64,000 nt of DNA from Paracoccaceae bacterium (lineage in GTDB: Bacteria > Pseudomonadota > Alphaproteobacteria > Rhodobacterales > Rhodobacteraceae). Position 1 is the first letter of the stretch. Every line of letters begins with the position of its first letter. The notes below the pieces were generated by a model. The model ran no database searches. It saw only the letters and a program-made list of their open reading frames with translations, and was not told the DNA's origin. The stretch spans positions 1 to 64,000 of the forward strand of contig JALHOL010000009.1 in NCBI GenBank assembly GCA_022843025.1, given 5' to 3'. Positions 16,254-25,155 of the stretch are shown piece by piece. A program made the position numbers and the translations under genes.

Positions 16254-17404
16254 TGTTAGCCCATCTTTGCGACCCCGATCTGCCAGCGTTGCAAAGCCTG
16301 GTGCACGCAGATCTGGACCGCATCACCGGAACCCCCGGCACGCGGTTGCTACGTGCCCGGTATCAGCCTGGCGCCCGCGCGGTTCTCCATGTGGATGTGG
16401 GCGCGGGGCAAGAGGGCTCTGTCTGGTTTTTTGCCGGGACAAAGGCACAGGGTCTGGCACGGCGGCTTCCGGATGCGCGGTTGGATGCGGCTTCGGGGGC
16501 CTTGTTTCAGACCTTTCCACAAGATCACCGTATGCCGCATTTGGCCACGTTCCTGTCAAATGCCGACAACCTTTGCCCCCGATTGATCGGAGGACAAATC
16601 GCAGGACCGCCCCAGTTGATGCGCTACCGGCCCGGCCTTTCCGCAACTTTTCGCGTTAAGCGAAAGGATGGTTGCACCTTCTATTTGAAGCAGACAGCCG
16701 GCGAGGATGTGCAGGCCCAGGCTCGCGCGATGACTGAACTGTCTGGGGCCATTGCGGGATCAAACCTTGGCGTCGCAGATGTGGCGGGCGTGATCCCAGA
16801 CCTTGGCCTGATCGCCTATGCCACTGCGCCAGGCAGACCGCTGGACCTGATCCTTCCGGGCTCTGCCCCCTCGGCGGTAACGGCCGCTATTTTGCAAGTC
16901 AGCCAAGGTCTGCAGACCCTTTGGTCTTTGCCCATACAGCCGGCGCGCACTTTGGACAGGTCGGCCCTTCTGGCCAGCGCAGATCAGGCCAGCCAGATGA
17001 TCGCCTTCTTTGATCCGTCGGTAGGCCGGGTTGCAGCGGCCATGGTTGATGGTTTGCGGACCAGCGCAGTTCAGATGCGCGCGATGCCAATCCATGCAGA
17101 CATGAAGCTGGAACACGCCTTTCTGTCTGGCACGACAACCACGCTGGTCGATATTGAAAGCCTGTCCTTGGGCGATCCTGACTATGATCTGGCCAAACTG
17201 GAGGCACGCCTTTCCATGGCCGAACTCGCCGGGATGATCACACCAGCCGAGGTGGCGGCGGCGACTAAAGTGATGCAAGCTCTGACTGGGCCGCACTATG
17301 CGTGGTTTGCCACCTGCGCCCGTCTGCAATGCGCCAAATTCTTTGCCCAGCGGTTCGATCCTGCGACAGTTCCCATGATGCGCAGCGTTCTTGAGAGGAG
17401 CTAG
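16250..17404 (+). CDS. APH-fold phosphotransferase, divergent catalytic loop
   Basis: A 384-residue protein starting at the ATG that overlaps the previous stop; a longer in-frame extension back to 16157 lies inside the upstream gene and is rejected. Two N-lobe-like motifs are visible, RYQPGARAVL (37-46) and RYRPGLSATF (125-134), the second followed by Lys147 in FYLKQ. The catalytic loop is HADMKLEH (282-289), with His in place of the usual Asn, and the metal motif is DIE (301-303), followed by LGDPDYDLAKLEA. It is the last gene of the operon. It may be an active kinase of an unusual subfamily or a scaffold; sequence alone does not decide. Confidence 0.75.
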   Translation: MMLAHLCDPDLPALQSLVHADLDRITGTPGTRLLRARYQPGARAVLHVDVGAGQEGSVWFFAGTKAQGLARRLPDARLDAASGALFQTFPQDHRMPHLATFLSNADNLCPRLIGGQIAGPPQLMRYRPGLSATFRVKRKDGCTFYLKQTAGEDVQAQARAMTELSGAIAGSNLGVADVAGVIPDLGLIAYATAPGRPLDLILPGSAPSAVTAAILQVSQGLQTLWSLPIQPARTLDRSALLASADQASQMIAFFDPSVGRVAAAMVDGLRTSAVQMRAMPIHADMKLEHAFLSGTTTTLVDIESLSLGDPDYDLAKLEARLSMAELAGMITPAEVAAATKVMQALTGPHYAWFATCARLQCAKFFAQRFDPATVPMMRSVLERS

Positions 17405-17941
17405 GCTTGGCACCCGATACGCTTCTTTCCGGTACGGTTGCTGGCCCGTGCACGTGCGATCTTCAAAGAATTTTCAGCTCCGAATCTGAAAACGGCCAAA
17501 ATCTTTCTGTTCGCATCATCTCATGGCCTGTCGGACCAATGTCTGCAGTGGGTCATCCGCATCCATTGCAAATGCTTCACAGTCCCGTATCTGAACGTCC
17601 GCTTGTGGAACGTCTGTCTTTCGGAAACAGCAATGGCTGAGCGTCCGGAATGGGCCGAAAGCGCCTTGCCAGTCGCATAGGGCGCGATGCGGTCATGCGC
17701 TGCGTTTTGCGAGCAAGTCGGCTACAAGGCGAACCGCACCTTTGCTTGTGCCGACTGGCGCGGACGCTTCGTTGTTTGATGTAAACGTCGGAAATGGCTC
17801 ATGGAGACGGGTTCGCGTAAGTCTGACACTCACCTCAATCAGTCTTCGCGACTTCAGCAGCTTAAACATTTTAAAGTTGACGGGTTTAATGATGGGTATA
17901 TTTCAAGATTCTCCGAAAAATCATTTAATTGCAATGGGGTT
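17405..17941. other. Gene-poor right flank of the glycosyltransferase locus
   Basis: About 540 bases between the last gene of the operon and the 3' end of tRNA-Ser. No credible gene is present; short frames lack ribosome binding sites and family resemblance. The last 100 bases are AT-rich. There is no clear U-tract terminator for the operon. No integrase gene or copy of the tRNA 3' end was found here. Together with 4112-4830 it brackets the locus with apparently decayed DNA. Confidence 0.5.
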
Positions 17942-18031
17942 TGGCGGAGCCGAAGGGATTCGAACCCTCGAGACGGTTCCCCGCCTGCACCCTTAGCAGG
18001 GGTGTGCCTTCGACCACTCGGCCACAGCTCC
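17942..18031 (-). tRNA. tRNA-Ser (anticodon GCU)
   Basis: Read on the minus strand, the gene begins GGAGCTG and ends CGGCTCC-G-CCA, giving a complete 7-bp acceptor stem with one G-U pair. The D arm (GCCGAGTGGTC), a 5-bp anticodon stem with loop CTGCTAA (anticodon GCT at 17995-17997), a long variable arm (GGCGGGGAACCGTC region) typical of class II serine tRNAs, and the T arm with GGTTCGAATCC are all present. The CCA end is encoded. It reads AGC and AGU codons. Its 3' end faces the glycosyltransferase locus. Confidence 0.97.
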
Positions 18032-18107
18032 GCCGATCCGTTTAGCGATGGTCGTTGGTGGGGGCAAGGGGGAAAGCGGTGGGGTTGGTGCAGTATCCTA
18101 ACTCGGG

Positions 18108-19205
18108 TCAGCCGCTGAACAGGAAGTGCAGGACGTCGCCATCCTTGACCTCATAGGTCTTGCCCTCGATGCGGAACTTGCCGGCTTCCTTGGCGCCGGA
18201 CTCGCCGTTTCCGGCGATATAGTCGTCATAGGCGATGGTTTCGGCGCGGATGAAACCCTTTTCGAAATCGCCATGGATCACGCCTGCGGCCTGCGGGGCG
18301 AGGGTGCCTTTCAGAATCGTCCAGGCGCGGGCCTCTTTCGGGCCGACGGTGAAATAGGTTTGCAGGTCCAAGAGTTCGTAGCCCGCGCGGATCAGGCGAT
18401 CCAAGCCCGCCTCGTGCAGGCCCATTTCTTCGAGGAACATCGCGGCTTCATCTTCGGGGAGCTGGGCCAGTTCCTCTTCGATGCGGGCCGAGATGACCAC
18501 CGTGCCGGCCCCCTGCGCCTTGGCCATTGCTGCTACACGGTCGGACTGACTGTTACCCGTGGCGGCCTTTGCTTCTTCGACGTTACAGACATAAAGAACT
18601 GGCTTGGCGGTCAGCAGTTGCAGCAAGCGCCAGGCGCGCTGGTCGTCTGCGGCGATCTGAAGGGTGCGGGCGGGTTTGCCATCTTCCAGCGCCTTTTGCG
18701 CAAGCGCAAGCAGGCGGTCCTGATCGGCGCTGTCCTTGTCGCCGCCTTTGATCTTGCGCGCTAGGTTGGCGCGACGGCGTTCGACGGATTCGAGATCGGC
18801 CAGCATCAGCTCGGTCTCGATCGTTTCGGCATCGGCCACCGGGTCGATCCGGCCTTCGACATGGGTGATGTCGCCATCTTCAAAGCAGCGCAGGACATGG
18901 GCGATGGCATCGCATTCGCGGATATTGGCAAGGAACTGGTTGCCCAGACCTTCGCCCTTTGATGCGCCGCGCACGAGGCCTGCGATATCGACAAATGTCA
19001 TGCGGGTGGGGATGATCTGTTTCGATCCGGCGATGGCGGCCAGTTTTTCAAGCCGCGTGTCGGGGACCGCAACCTCGCCCACGTTCGGTTCGATGGTGCA
19101 GAAGGGGAAGTTGGCGGCCTGCGCGGCGGCAGTGCGCGTGAGCGCGTTGAACAGGGTCGACTTGCCGACATTCGGCAGACCCACGATCCCCATCTTGAAA
19201 CCCAT
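18108..19205 (-). CDS. ychF: Ribosome-binding ATPase YchF (Obg-family)
   Basis: A 365-residue protein of the usual YchF length. G1 is GLPNVGKSTLFNAL at the N-terminus, G3 is VDIAGLVRGASKGEGLGN, and the NVEEA segment stands where GTPases have NKxD, which explains ATP preference in the family. A coiled-coil arm follows (ETELMLADLESVERR) and the C-terminal TGS domain includes TYFTVGPKEARAW and GDVLHFLF. A ribosome binding site (AAAGGG) precedes ATG 19205. It is a near-universal protein that binds ribosomes and modulates translation and stress responses. It is divergent from trpA. Confidence 0.97.
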   Translation of the reverse strand: MGFKMGIVGLPNVGKSTLFNALTRTAAAQAANFPFCTIEPNVGEVAVPDTRLEKLAAIAGSKQIIPTRMTFVDIAGLVRGASKGEGLGNQFLANIRECDAIAHVLRCFEDGDITHVEGRIDPVADAETIETELMLADLESVERRRANLARKIKGGDKDSADQDRLLALAQKALEDGKPARTLQIAADDQRAWRLLQLLTAKPVLYVCNVEEAKAATGNSQSDRVAAMAKAQGAGTVVISARIEEELAQLPEDEAAMFLEEMGLHEAGLDRLIRAGYELLDLQTYFTVGPKEARAWTILKGTLAPQAAGVIHGDFEKGFIRAETIAYDDYIAGNGESGAKEAGKFRIEGKTYEVKDGDVLHFLFSG

Positions 19206-19392
19206 GGTTCAAACCCTTTCCTGACTGTCGCAGGGCTTCTAGGGCGCGCGGCGCGGCTTCGCAAGCGAGCGGGGCGTTCCGCCGGGAAAAAGTGCGATAC
19301 AGGCGGTGTATGCCAGTGCTGTGGGGCCATTGATCTTTGCCCCCCTGTCCGGCAAAACGCGGGACGGAGCATTTCGGGGACAGGGCCAGCCA

Positions 19393-20184
19393 ATGACCAG
19401 AATCGACGACACGTTCGCGCGGTTGAAGCGCGAAGGCAAAAAGGCCTTTGTCAGCTACATCATGGGCGGCGATCCCGATGCCGCCACGTCCATGGCCGTG
19501 ATGCAGGGGCTGCCCGCGGCGGGGGTGGACATCATCGAATTGGGGATGCCCTTCACTGATCCGATGGCGGATGGCCCAACGATCCAATTGGCCGGGCAGC
19601 GGGCGCTGGAGGCGGGCATGACGATGGATGCCGTGCTGGACATGGTGCGGACCTTCCGCAAGGGCGATGCGGTGACGCCCATTGTTCTAATGGGTTATTA
19701 CAACCCGATCTATTCCCGCGGGGTGGACCGGTTCCTGACCGAGGCCGTGGCTGCCGGGATTGACGGGTTGATCGTGGTCGACCTGCCGCCGGAAGAGGAT
19801 GATGAATTGTGCATCCCGGCGCAGAAAGCAGGGATCAACTTCATCCGCCTGGCCACGCCGACAACCGATGCCAAGCGGTTGCCCAAGGTCCTGCAGAACA
19901 CGTCGGGCTTTGTCTATTATGTGTCGATCACCGGGATCACCGGGGCGGCGGCTGCGCAGGCAGTTGATGTGGCACCCGAGGTGGCGCGGATCAAGGCGGC
20001 GACCGATCTGCCGATCATTGTGGGGTTCGGCATCACCACGCCGGATACCGCCCGGGCGATTGCGGGCGTGGCGGATGGCTGCGTCGTGGGGTCGGCCATC
20101 GTGAAGGATATCGGCGCAGGCAAGCCTGTGGCCGAGGTTCTGGCCAATGTTGCCGCGCTTGCGGCGGGGGCGCATTCCGCCTGA
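19393..20184 (+). CDS. trpA: Tryptophan synthase alpha subunit
   Basis: A 263-residue TIM-barrel protein, normal for the family. It cleaves indole-3-glycerol phosphate to indole and glyceraldehyde 3-phosphate, passing indole to TrpB. The catalytic Glu is in [17 protein letters not shown], the second acid in [11 protein letters not shown], and the phosphate-binding loops in [10 protein letters not shown] and IVGFGI plus VVGSAIV. ATG 19393 is chosen because conserved sequence ([10 protein letters not shown]) starts there; the frame extends upstream without conserved character. trpB and trpF are not in the window. Its stop codon lies in the dyad at 20177-20200. Confidence 0.96.
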   Translation: MTRIDDTFARLKREGKKAFVSYIMGGDPDAATSMAVMQGLPAAGVDIIELGMPFTDPMADGPTIQLAGQRALEAGMTMDAVLDMVRTFRKGDAVTPIVLMGYYNPIYSRGVDRFLTEAVAAGIDGLIVVDLPPEEDDELCIPAQKAGINFIRLATPTTDAKRLPKVLQNTSGFVYYVSITGITGAAAAQAVDVAPEVARIKAATDLPIIVGFGITTPDTARAIAGVADGCVVGSAIVKDIGAGKPVAEVLANVAALAAGAHSA

Positions 20185-20200
20185 GGGTGGTATCAGGCGG
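20177..20200. terminator. Dyad containing both stop codons of convergent trpA and MarR genes
   Basis: CCGCCTGA and TCAGGCGG form a perfect 8-bp inverted repeat with an 8-base loop. The TGA of trpA is in the left arm and the TGA of the minus-strand regulator gene is in the right arm. No U tract follows on either strand, so it may be a weak bidirectional terminator or an mRNA end-stabilising hairpin. Confidence 0.45.
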
Positions 20201-20651
20201 CGTCGGGAAATCGCCGCAGGTCTGACAGACGGGCAGCGAGGGAATGCAGGTCGGTCGTCAGCGCCTCAAGCGAGGTGCCGCGGGTCAAGGCGGCAATGGC
20301 AGCAAGGTCCGCCTCTACGGCGGCGCGGCCTGACAGTGCCAGACTGCGGCCTTTGGGGGTGAGCCAAAGGCATTTCGACCGGCCATCGCGCGGGTTGGGT
20401 TCCAGCCGAACAAGGGCACGCGTTTCCAGCACTGTGACCGTGTGCGACATGGTGGTCTTGGGCCAGCCGAAGCTTTCGGCGATGCTGGCAGGGGTCTGCC
20501 CTTCGCCCTGCCATGCCAGCCGTTCCAGCACCGTGAACTGCGGGGCGTTCAATCCTTTGGGGAGCCGCGCCTCGATCAGCCGCTGCGCGGCGTGATGCGC
20601 GGCAGACAGCGCGGCAAACAGGGATAATGTGGGAAGCAGCGGATCGGACAT
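20193..20651 (-). CDS. MarR-family transcriptional regulator
   Basis: A 152-residue winged-helix protein, the usual MarR length. The helix-turn-helix is in TPASIAESFGWPKTTMSHTVTVLE and the wing in RLEPNPRDGRSKCLWLTPKG, where D-G-R is the conserved wing turn. The start at 20651 (MSDPLLPTLSLF) is chosen by fit to the family; an in-frame ATG at 20699 and further upstream extension are possible but have no better ribosome binding site. It is divergent from lldD, with a dyad operator candidate between them, so it is likely to regulate lldD and itself (inference). The effector is unknown. Confidence 0.88.
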   Translation of the reverse strand: MSDPLLPTLSLFAALSAAHHAAQRLIEARLPKGLNAPQFTVLERLAWQGEGQTPASIAESFGWPKTTMSHTVTVLETRALVRLEPNPRDGRSKCLWLTPKGRSLALSGRAAVEADLAAIAALTRGTSLEALTTDLHSLAARLSDLRRFPDAA

Positions 20652-20757
20652 GCGGAGACGGGCCTTTGCGACGTGGCGGCAAAGGGTTGCAAGTTCCATG
20701 CCGGACTGGGCGCGCAGTTCAGGCAGGCGGTGGTGCACCTTGCCGCGAAGCGGCAGA

Positions 20758-20780
20758 ATTGGTAAGCAAAGGTAACCAAT
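20758..20780. promoter_or_regulatory. Dyad operator candidate (ATTGGT-N11-ACCAAT)
   Basis: A 23-base inverted repeat with perfect 6-base arms lies 20 bases before the lldD start, in the space between lldD and the divergent MarR gene. Size and position fit a MarR-family binding site that would block lldD transcription or translation initiation. GGTAA also occurs twice inside it as a direct repeat. Confidence 0.5.
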
Positions 20781-20799
20781 CCAAACAGGACGTGCCGCC

Positions 20800-21963
20800 A
20801 TGCCCGTGATCACCTGCATCGACGACCTGAAACGCCTGCACAAGCGGCGCACGCCGAAAATGTTCTTCGACTATTGCGAAAGCGGCAGCTACACCGAGCA
20901 GACATTCCGGGAGAACACGACGGATTTCCAGAAGCTGCGCCTGCGCCAGAAGGTGGCGGTCGATATGCTGGGGCGACGCACTGACAGCACGATGATCGGA
21001 ACCAAGGTTTCCATGCCGGTGGCTCTGGCCCCGGTCGGGATGACCGGGATGCAGCGCGCGGATGGAGAGATCAAGGCAGCACGGGCGGCGGAAAAGGCAG
21101 GGGTGCCCTTCACGCTGTCGACCATGTCGATCTGCTCGATCGAGGATATTGCCGAACACACCAAGGCGCCGTTCTGGTTTCAGCTTTATGTGATGAAGGA
21201 CGAGGAATTCGTCGACAGTGCCATCGAGCGGGCGCGAAAGGCGGGCTGTTCGGCGCTGGTGCTGACGCTGGATCTGCAGATTTTGGGGCAGCGGCACAAG
21301 GATCTGAAGAACGGGTTGTCGGCCCCACCGCGCCTGACGCTGCGCAACATTCTGGACATGACGATCCGGCCGCAATGGTCGCTGGAGATGCTGGGGACCA
21401 AGCGGCGGACGTTCCGCAACATTGTGGGCCATGCGAAAGGCGTGGGCGATCTGTCCAGCCTGATGAGCTGGACGAATGAGCAGTTCGACCCGCAACTTGA
21501 CTGGGACAAGATTGCCCGCATCCGCGACAAATGGGGTGGCAAGCTGATCCTGAAGGGAATTCTGGATGAGGAAGACGCGCTGCGCGCGGCGGATTTCGGG
21601 GCGGATGCGATCATCGTGTCCAACCATGGCGGGCGGCAGCTGGACGGGGCGCTGTCGGCAATCCGGATGCTGCCGCGCATCGTGCGGGCGGTCGGCGACC
21701 GGACGGAAGTGTTCATGGACAGCGGTATCCGGTCTGGTCAGGACGTGCTGAAGGCCTTAGCGCTGGGCGCGAAAGGGACGTTCATCGGACGGGCTTATAT
21801 CCACGGGCTGGGGGCCATGGGCGAGGCTGGGGTGACGGCGGCGCTGGAGGTGATCCGCAAGGAGCTGGATATCACCATGGCGCTGTGTGGAGAAAAGGAT
21901 GTGGGCAAGCTGGGGCGGCATAACTTGCTGATCCCGAAGGATTTCGAGGGAGATTTTCTGTAG
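20800..21963 (+). CDS. lldD: FMN-dependent L-lactate dehydrogenase / alpha-hydroxy-acid dehydrogenase
   Basis: A 387-residue TIM-barrel flavoprotein. It oxidises L-lactate (or a related 2-hydroxy acid) to the keto acid, usually passing electrons to the respiratory chain at the membrane. FMN and substrate motifs are visible: MPVALAPVGMTGMQ, STMSICSIEDIA, FQLYV, LTLDLQILGQRHKD, LILKGILDEEDA, the active-site SNHGGRQLDGA (His base and Arg) and DSGIRSGQDVLKALALGAKG. AGGA precedes the ATG. A terminator follows at 21985. Substrate choice within the family is not certain, but length and motif pattern fit LldD. Divergent MarR gene and operator suggest substrate-responsive control. Confidence 0.9.
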   Translation: MPVITCIDDLKRLHKRRTPKMFFDYCESGSYTEQTFRENTTDFQKLRLRQKVAVDMLGRRTDSTMIGTKVSMPVALAPVGMTGMQRADGEIKAARAAEKAGVPFTLSTMSICSIEDIAEHTKAPFWFQLYVMKDEEFVDSAIERARKAGCSALVLTLDLQILGQRHKDLKNGLSAPPRLTLRNILDMTIRPQWSLEMLGTKRRTFRNIVGHAKGVGDLSSLMSWTNEQFDPQLDWDKIARIRDKWGGKLILKGILDEEDALRAADFGADAIIVSNHGGRQLDGALSAIRMLPRIVRAVGDRTEVFMDSGIRSGQDVLKALALGAKGTFIGRAYIHGLGAMGEAGVTAALEVIRKELDITMALCGEKDVGKLGRHNLLIPKDFEGDFL

Positions 21964-21984
21964 CCGTTTCCGGGGCGAAGCGCG

Positions 21985-22020
21985 CCGGGGGCTTTGCCCC
22001 CGGACCCCCAGGATATTTTT
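21985..22020 (+). terminator. Rho-independent-type terminator after lldD
   Basis: CCGGGGGC-TTT-GCCCCCGG hairpin at 21985-22003, then ACCCCCAGGATATTTTT with a T run at 22016-22020. The same arrangement (hairpin, ACCxCCAGG, TATTT) occurs on the minus strand at 31487-31519. Confidence 0.8.
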
Positions 22021-22040
22021 GCAGAGAAGAATGGGCTGGC

Positions 22041-23198
22041 TCAGGCAGCCTGAAGCCGGTTTTGCCGCGCCATCAGCGGGGCGAGGATCAGCACCGCCAG
22101 CAGCATGACCGAGGCGAAGACGAAGGCGAAGCGCAGGCCGAAGGCGCCTGCGATGAAGCCGAGCGACGGCGGGCCGAAGAAATAGCCGAAATAGCCAAAC
22201 AGTGTTGCCCGGGCCACGGCACGCGCGCGGGCCTGAGGATCGGCGAGGCGACCTACCAGCGAAAACGCGGTGGGCGCGATCACGGATGAGCCGATGCCCA
22301 TGACGATGAACCCTGCATAGGCCATCATCGGCGTGGTGGCGAGCGCCGCGCCGAGTGCGCCGAAGGCCGACAGCACCGCACCCCCCATCAGCAGGCGAAA
22401 GGGATTGACGCGGGTGACGATGCCCTGCCCGGCGAGGCGGGCAAAACCCATGGTCAGCGCAAGAGCGGCAGGGCCCATCGCCCCCTCTTCCGGGCTGCCG
22501 CCCAAGGTCTTTTCGATATGCAGGGCGGACCAGTTTTCGGCGGCGTTTTCGGTCAGGAAGGCGATCAGGACGATGCCGCCACCAATCACCGGGATCAGGC
22601 CAAGATGGCCCGCCGTGCCATCCTTTGGCTTGCGCAAGCCATGGATGGTACCGTCCCGCTCCCACGTCATCAGGGCAAGGATGCCTGCGGTCAAGGCCAT
22701 GGTCCCCATGACCCAGCCGGGCGGCCAGCCTTCACCGCGCATCAATCCGGTGCCAATGGCCCCGCCCGCATAGCCAAAGCTGTAAGCGGCGTGGCAGAGG
22801 TTCATCAGATGCAGGCCTCGGTCATTCTCGAGCGCTGCGACACGGGCATTCATCAGCACATCCGTCAGACCCGTGGCCCCGCCGCAGGCCATCATTGCCA
22901 GTGGAAAGAGCCAGACCTGCGCCGCTTGTCCCGGCAGGGCAAAGGCCGCCGCCATCAGCAGAGTGGCGACGGGTAGCGCGATCCGGCCGAGGGCCGCGCC
23001 GATCAGGGGCGCAAGCAGCATGGCAGTCACCGCCGCCAACGGCGTGGGCAGGATCAAGAGGCCAAGCTCGGATTCCGTCGCATCCAACTGTGCCTTCAGG
23101 TCCGGCAGGACGGCGGCGAATGTACCCCAGAGCACACCCATGGCAGCAAAGGCGGCGACGGGTGCGCGGGCCGCGACAAGGGTGGTGGAAATGGACAT
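22041..23198 (-). CDS. Major facilitator superfamily transporter
   Basis: A 385-residue protein with about 12 hydrophobic spans, the usual MFS size. It starts [20 protein letters not shown] 23198 follows AGGAG at good spacing, so the 35-residue upstream extension is rejected. [15 protein letters not shown] and the repeated glycine-rich helices ([23 protein letters not shown]) resemble the YbjJ/FucP-like group. Substrate cannot be told from sequence. It is convergent with lldD and shares the terminator region. Confidence 0.85.
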   Translation of the reverse strand: MSISTTLVAARAPVAAFAAMGVLWGTFAAVLPDLKAQLDATESELGLLILPTPLAAVTAMLLAPLIGAALGRIALPVATLLMAAAFALPGQAAQVWLFPLAMMACGGATGLTDVLMNARVAALENDRGLHLMNLCHAAYSFGYAGGAIGTGLMRGEGWPPGWVMGTMALTAGILALMTWERDGTIHGLRKPKDGTAGHLGLIPVIGGGIVLIAFLTENAAENWSALHIEKTLGGSPEEGAMGPAALALTMGFARLAGQGIVTRVNPFRLLMGGAVLSAFGALGAALATTPMMAYAGFIVMGIGSSVIAPTAFSLVGRLADPQARARAVARATLFGYFGYFFGPPSLGFIAGAFGLRFAFVFASVMLLAVLILAPLMARQNRLQAA

Positions 23199-23380
23199 GT
23201 GGAAATCTCCTGCCTGACGGAGGTAGCCCGCGCCTGTTTTTGCGGCAAGCCCGCCCGCGACAGGCGGGGCATCGGTGGCGACCGGATTCATGCTTCCCTT
23301 CATGGCGAATCGCGGCTATAGCCCCCCGGTCGCGTCGCACACCCTTGGAGGGCGGCGGATTTATTCTATGGAGAGAACCA

Positions 23381-23971
23381 ATGGCTCGTGAGATCCCTGA
23401 TCTTTTGGCCGCGGTACGGACGGGGACAGGCAAGGGGGCCGCTCGTCAAGCTCGTCGTGAGGGCTACGTACCCGGTATCGTGTATGGCGACGGCAAAGAG
23501 CCTTCGCCCGTCAACCTGAACTACAACTATCTGCTCAAGCGCCTGCGTCAGGGCCGCTTTTTGCAGACGCTGTTCAACCTGAAGGTTGAGGGCGGCGAAG
23601 AAGTGCATGTGATCTGCCGCGGCGTCCAGCGTGACGTGGTGAAGGATCTGCCGACCCATGTGGATTTCATGCGGGTTGGCGATGAATCGCGGATCAACCT
23701 GTTCATCCACGTGGAATTCATCAACCACGAAGCAAGCCCCGGCCTGAAGCGCGGCGGCACGCTGACCGTGGTCCGTTCGGAAGTTGAACTGGAAGTGACC
23801 GCCGGGGACATCCCGGATCACATCACGGTTGACCTGACGGGCAAGGTGATCGGCGACGTGATCCACATCGAAGATGTGGCTCTGCCGAAAGGCGCGAAGC
23901 CGACGATTGCACGGAACTTCGTGATTGCGAACATCGCGGCTCCGTCGGGGCTGGTTGCTGCGGAAGAGTGA
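23381..23971 (+). CDS. rplY: Large ribosomal subunit protein bL25 (general stress protein Ctc type)
   Basis: A 196-residue protein, matching the two-domain TL5/CTC form of bL25 rather than the short E. coli form. The N-terminal domain (residues 1-95; [25 protein letters not shown]) binds 5S rRNA; the C-terminal beta domain has [15 protein letters not shown] and [22 protein letters not shown] precedes ATG 23381, which decides the start; the frame is open far upstream but non-coding. In related genomes it commonly precedes pth, and pth is indeed nearby, separated here by an inserted-looking glycosyltransferase gene on the other strand. Confidence 0.95.
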   Translation: MAREIPDLLAAVRTGTGKGAARQARREGYVPGIVYGDGKEPSPVNLNYNYLLKRLRQGRFLQTLFNLKVEGGEEVHVICRGVQRDVVKDLPTHVDFMRVGDESRINLFIHVEFINHEASPGLKRGGTLTVVRSEVELEVTAGDIPDHITVDLTGKVIGDVIHIEDVALPKGAKPTIARNFVIANIAAPSGLVAAEE

Positions 23972-23993
23972 TCCTTCGGGATTGCGGAAAATC

Positions 23994-24026
23994 GGGCGCG
24001 TCGGGGGAACCTGACGCGCCCTTTTT
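23994..24026 (+). terminator. Rho-independent terminator after rplY
   Basis: GGGCGCGTC at 23994-24002 and GACGCGCCC at 24013-24021 pair perfectly over nine bases with a 10-base loop, followed by TTTTTC. It sits 20 bases after the rplY stop. Confidence 0.85.
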
Positions 24027-24035
24027 CGTTCCTTG

Positions 24036-25028
24036 CTAGGCTGCCGCAAGGGCCAGATGGTGCGCAAAGCGTGGGTCGCTGGCGGCATCGCGCCCGGCTT
24101 TTGAGGCAAGCCTTTTGACATAATCGGCGCAGCACAGGTGATGTAGGCGTTGAACATCGGTTAGAGACATGGCGGCGTTGTGTAGGGCGTCGAACTCCGC
24201 TGCAAAGCGCAGGGCGCTGCGGTCTTCGACGGCGTTCTGCTCGGCTCGGTCATAGTAGGCGTCGGTATAGCGGTCCTTGCCTGCAACGGGCGACAGCGTG
24301 CCGCGCTTGAGCGAGAAGCTTTCCGCCGAACGCAGCATGTAATGGTTGATCTGCGCCACATCCCAGCCGCGCAGATCATCGGGCAGGATGCGAAGGCTGT
24401 CATCCTGTGGGGTCCAGCCCTCAACCTCGGCCCCCGCCGGGTTTACCCAGATCATCCCGTCGCTGCCCCAACGCGCAAGGCGGCGGGGGCGCAGGCGTTT
24501 GGGGGAATGTTCGCCGAGTCGGGCGAACCAGTCGGGATGGCCGTGAATGGATTTGACCCAACCCGAAAGGCGCCCACCTTCGACGCCCGCGCGCAGGCAT
24601 TGGCGGTGGGTAAGACCATCCTCCCACAGCTTGCGCCCCGCGGTTCCGAAGATGCGCCAGGGGATCGACATCCCGAGGAAGGGACGCCCAGGATGGGCCA
24701 GTAGATCAGGAAGGCGGCCTGCGCCTGGATGGATGACCAGGAATTCGTCGACATCGGCCACCATGACCCAATCGGCATCATTGACCTGAGGCAGGGCCTT
24801 TGCGGCGGCCAGTTTTCGGCCTGTTATGTGTTTGCCATCAAGGACTTCATGCACCAGATGCGTGATCCATCCAGCTGCGGCGAGGGCGTCGAGAAGGTGG
24901 GGCGAATGATCAGTGCAGGCGTTGGTGACGATGACGATGTCGGTGAAACCGAGCAGCCGTTGCCAGCAGATCCACTCCACCAGAAACGGCCCTTCATCCT
25001 TTACCGAACAGACCACCGTGTACCGCAC
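24036..25028 (-). CDS. Family 2-like glycosyltransferase (Glyco_tranf_2_4 type)
   Basis: A 330-residue protein beginning MRYTVVCSVKDEGPFLVEW, the start typical of the Glyco_tranf_2_4 group, with IVIVTNACTDHS and the metal-binding DVDEF motif in WVMVADVDEFLVIH. The middle contains the VKSIHGHP and VAQINHYMLRSAESF segments seen in this family. No membrane segment. It would transfer a sugar in the cytoplasm, but no substrate can be named. It stands alone between rplY and pth on the opposite strand. GT2-type fold assignment is secure; role is unknown. Confidence 0.85.
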   Translation of the reverse strand: MRYTVVCSVKDEGPFLVEWICWQRLLGFTDIVIVTNACTDHSPHLLDALAAAGWITHLVHEVLDGKHITGRKLAAAKALPQVNDADWVMVADVDEFLVIHPGAGRLPDLLAHPGRPFLGMSIPWRIFGTAGRKLWEDGLTHRQCLRAGVEGGRLSGWVKSIHGHPDWFARLGEHSPKRLRPRRLARWGSDGMIWVNPAGAEVEGWTPQDDSLRILPDDLRGWDVAQINHYMLRSAESFSLKRGTLSPVAGKDRYTDAYYDRAEQNAVEDRSALRFAAEFDALHNAAMSLTDVQRLHHLCCADYVKRLASKAGRDAASDPRFAHHLALAAA

Positions 25029-25155
25029 GCCATTCCCCTTTGGACATGGGAGCCAAGGTCGGGCAGGGGCTTGGCCGCGTCAAGCCCTGCTGCGGGCTTG
25101 CGCGGGGCTGCCTGCTGCGGCAATGGTCGGGTGTGGGCTTTGAGGGGGCGGTGGC

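Noticed and set aside
5925..17404. Aminoglycoside resistance interpretation of the APH-type genes
   Set aside because: The fold is shared by many small-molecule kinases; the operon context is glycan synthesis and the catalytic loops differ from resistance enzymes.
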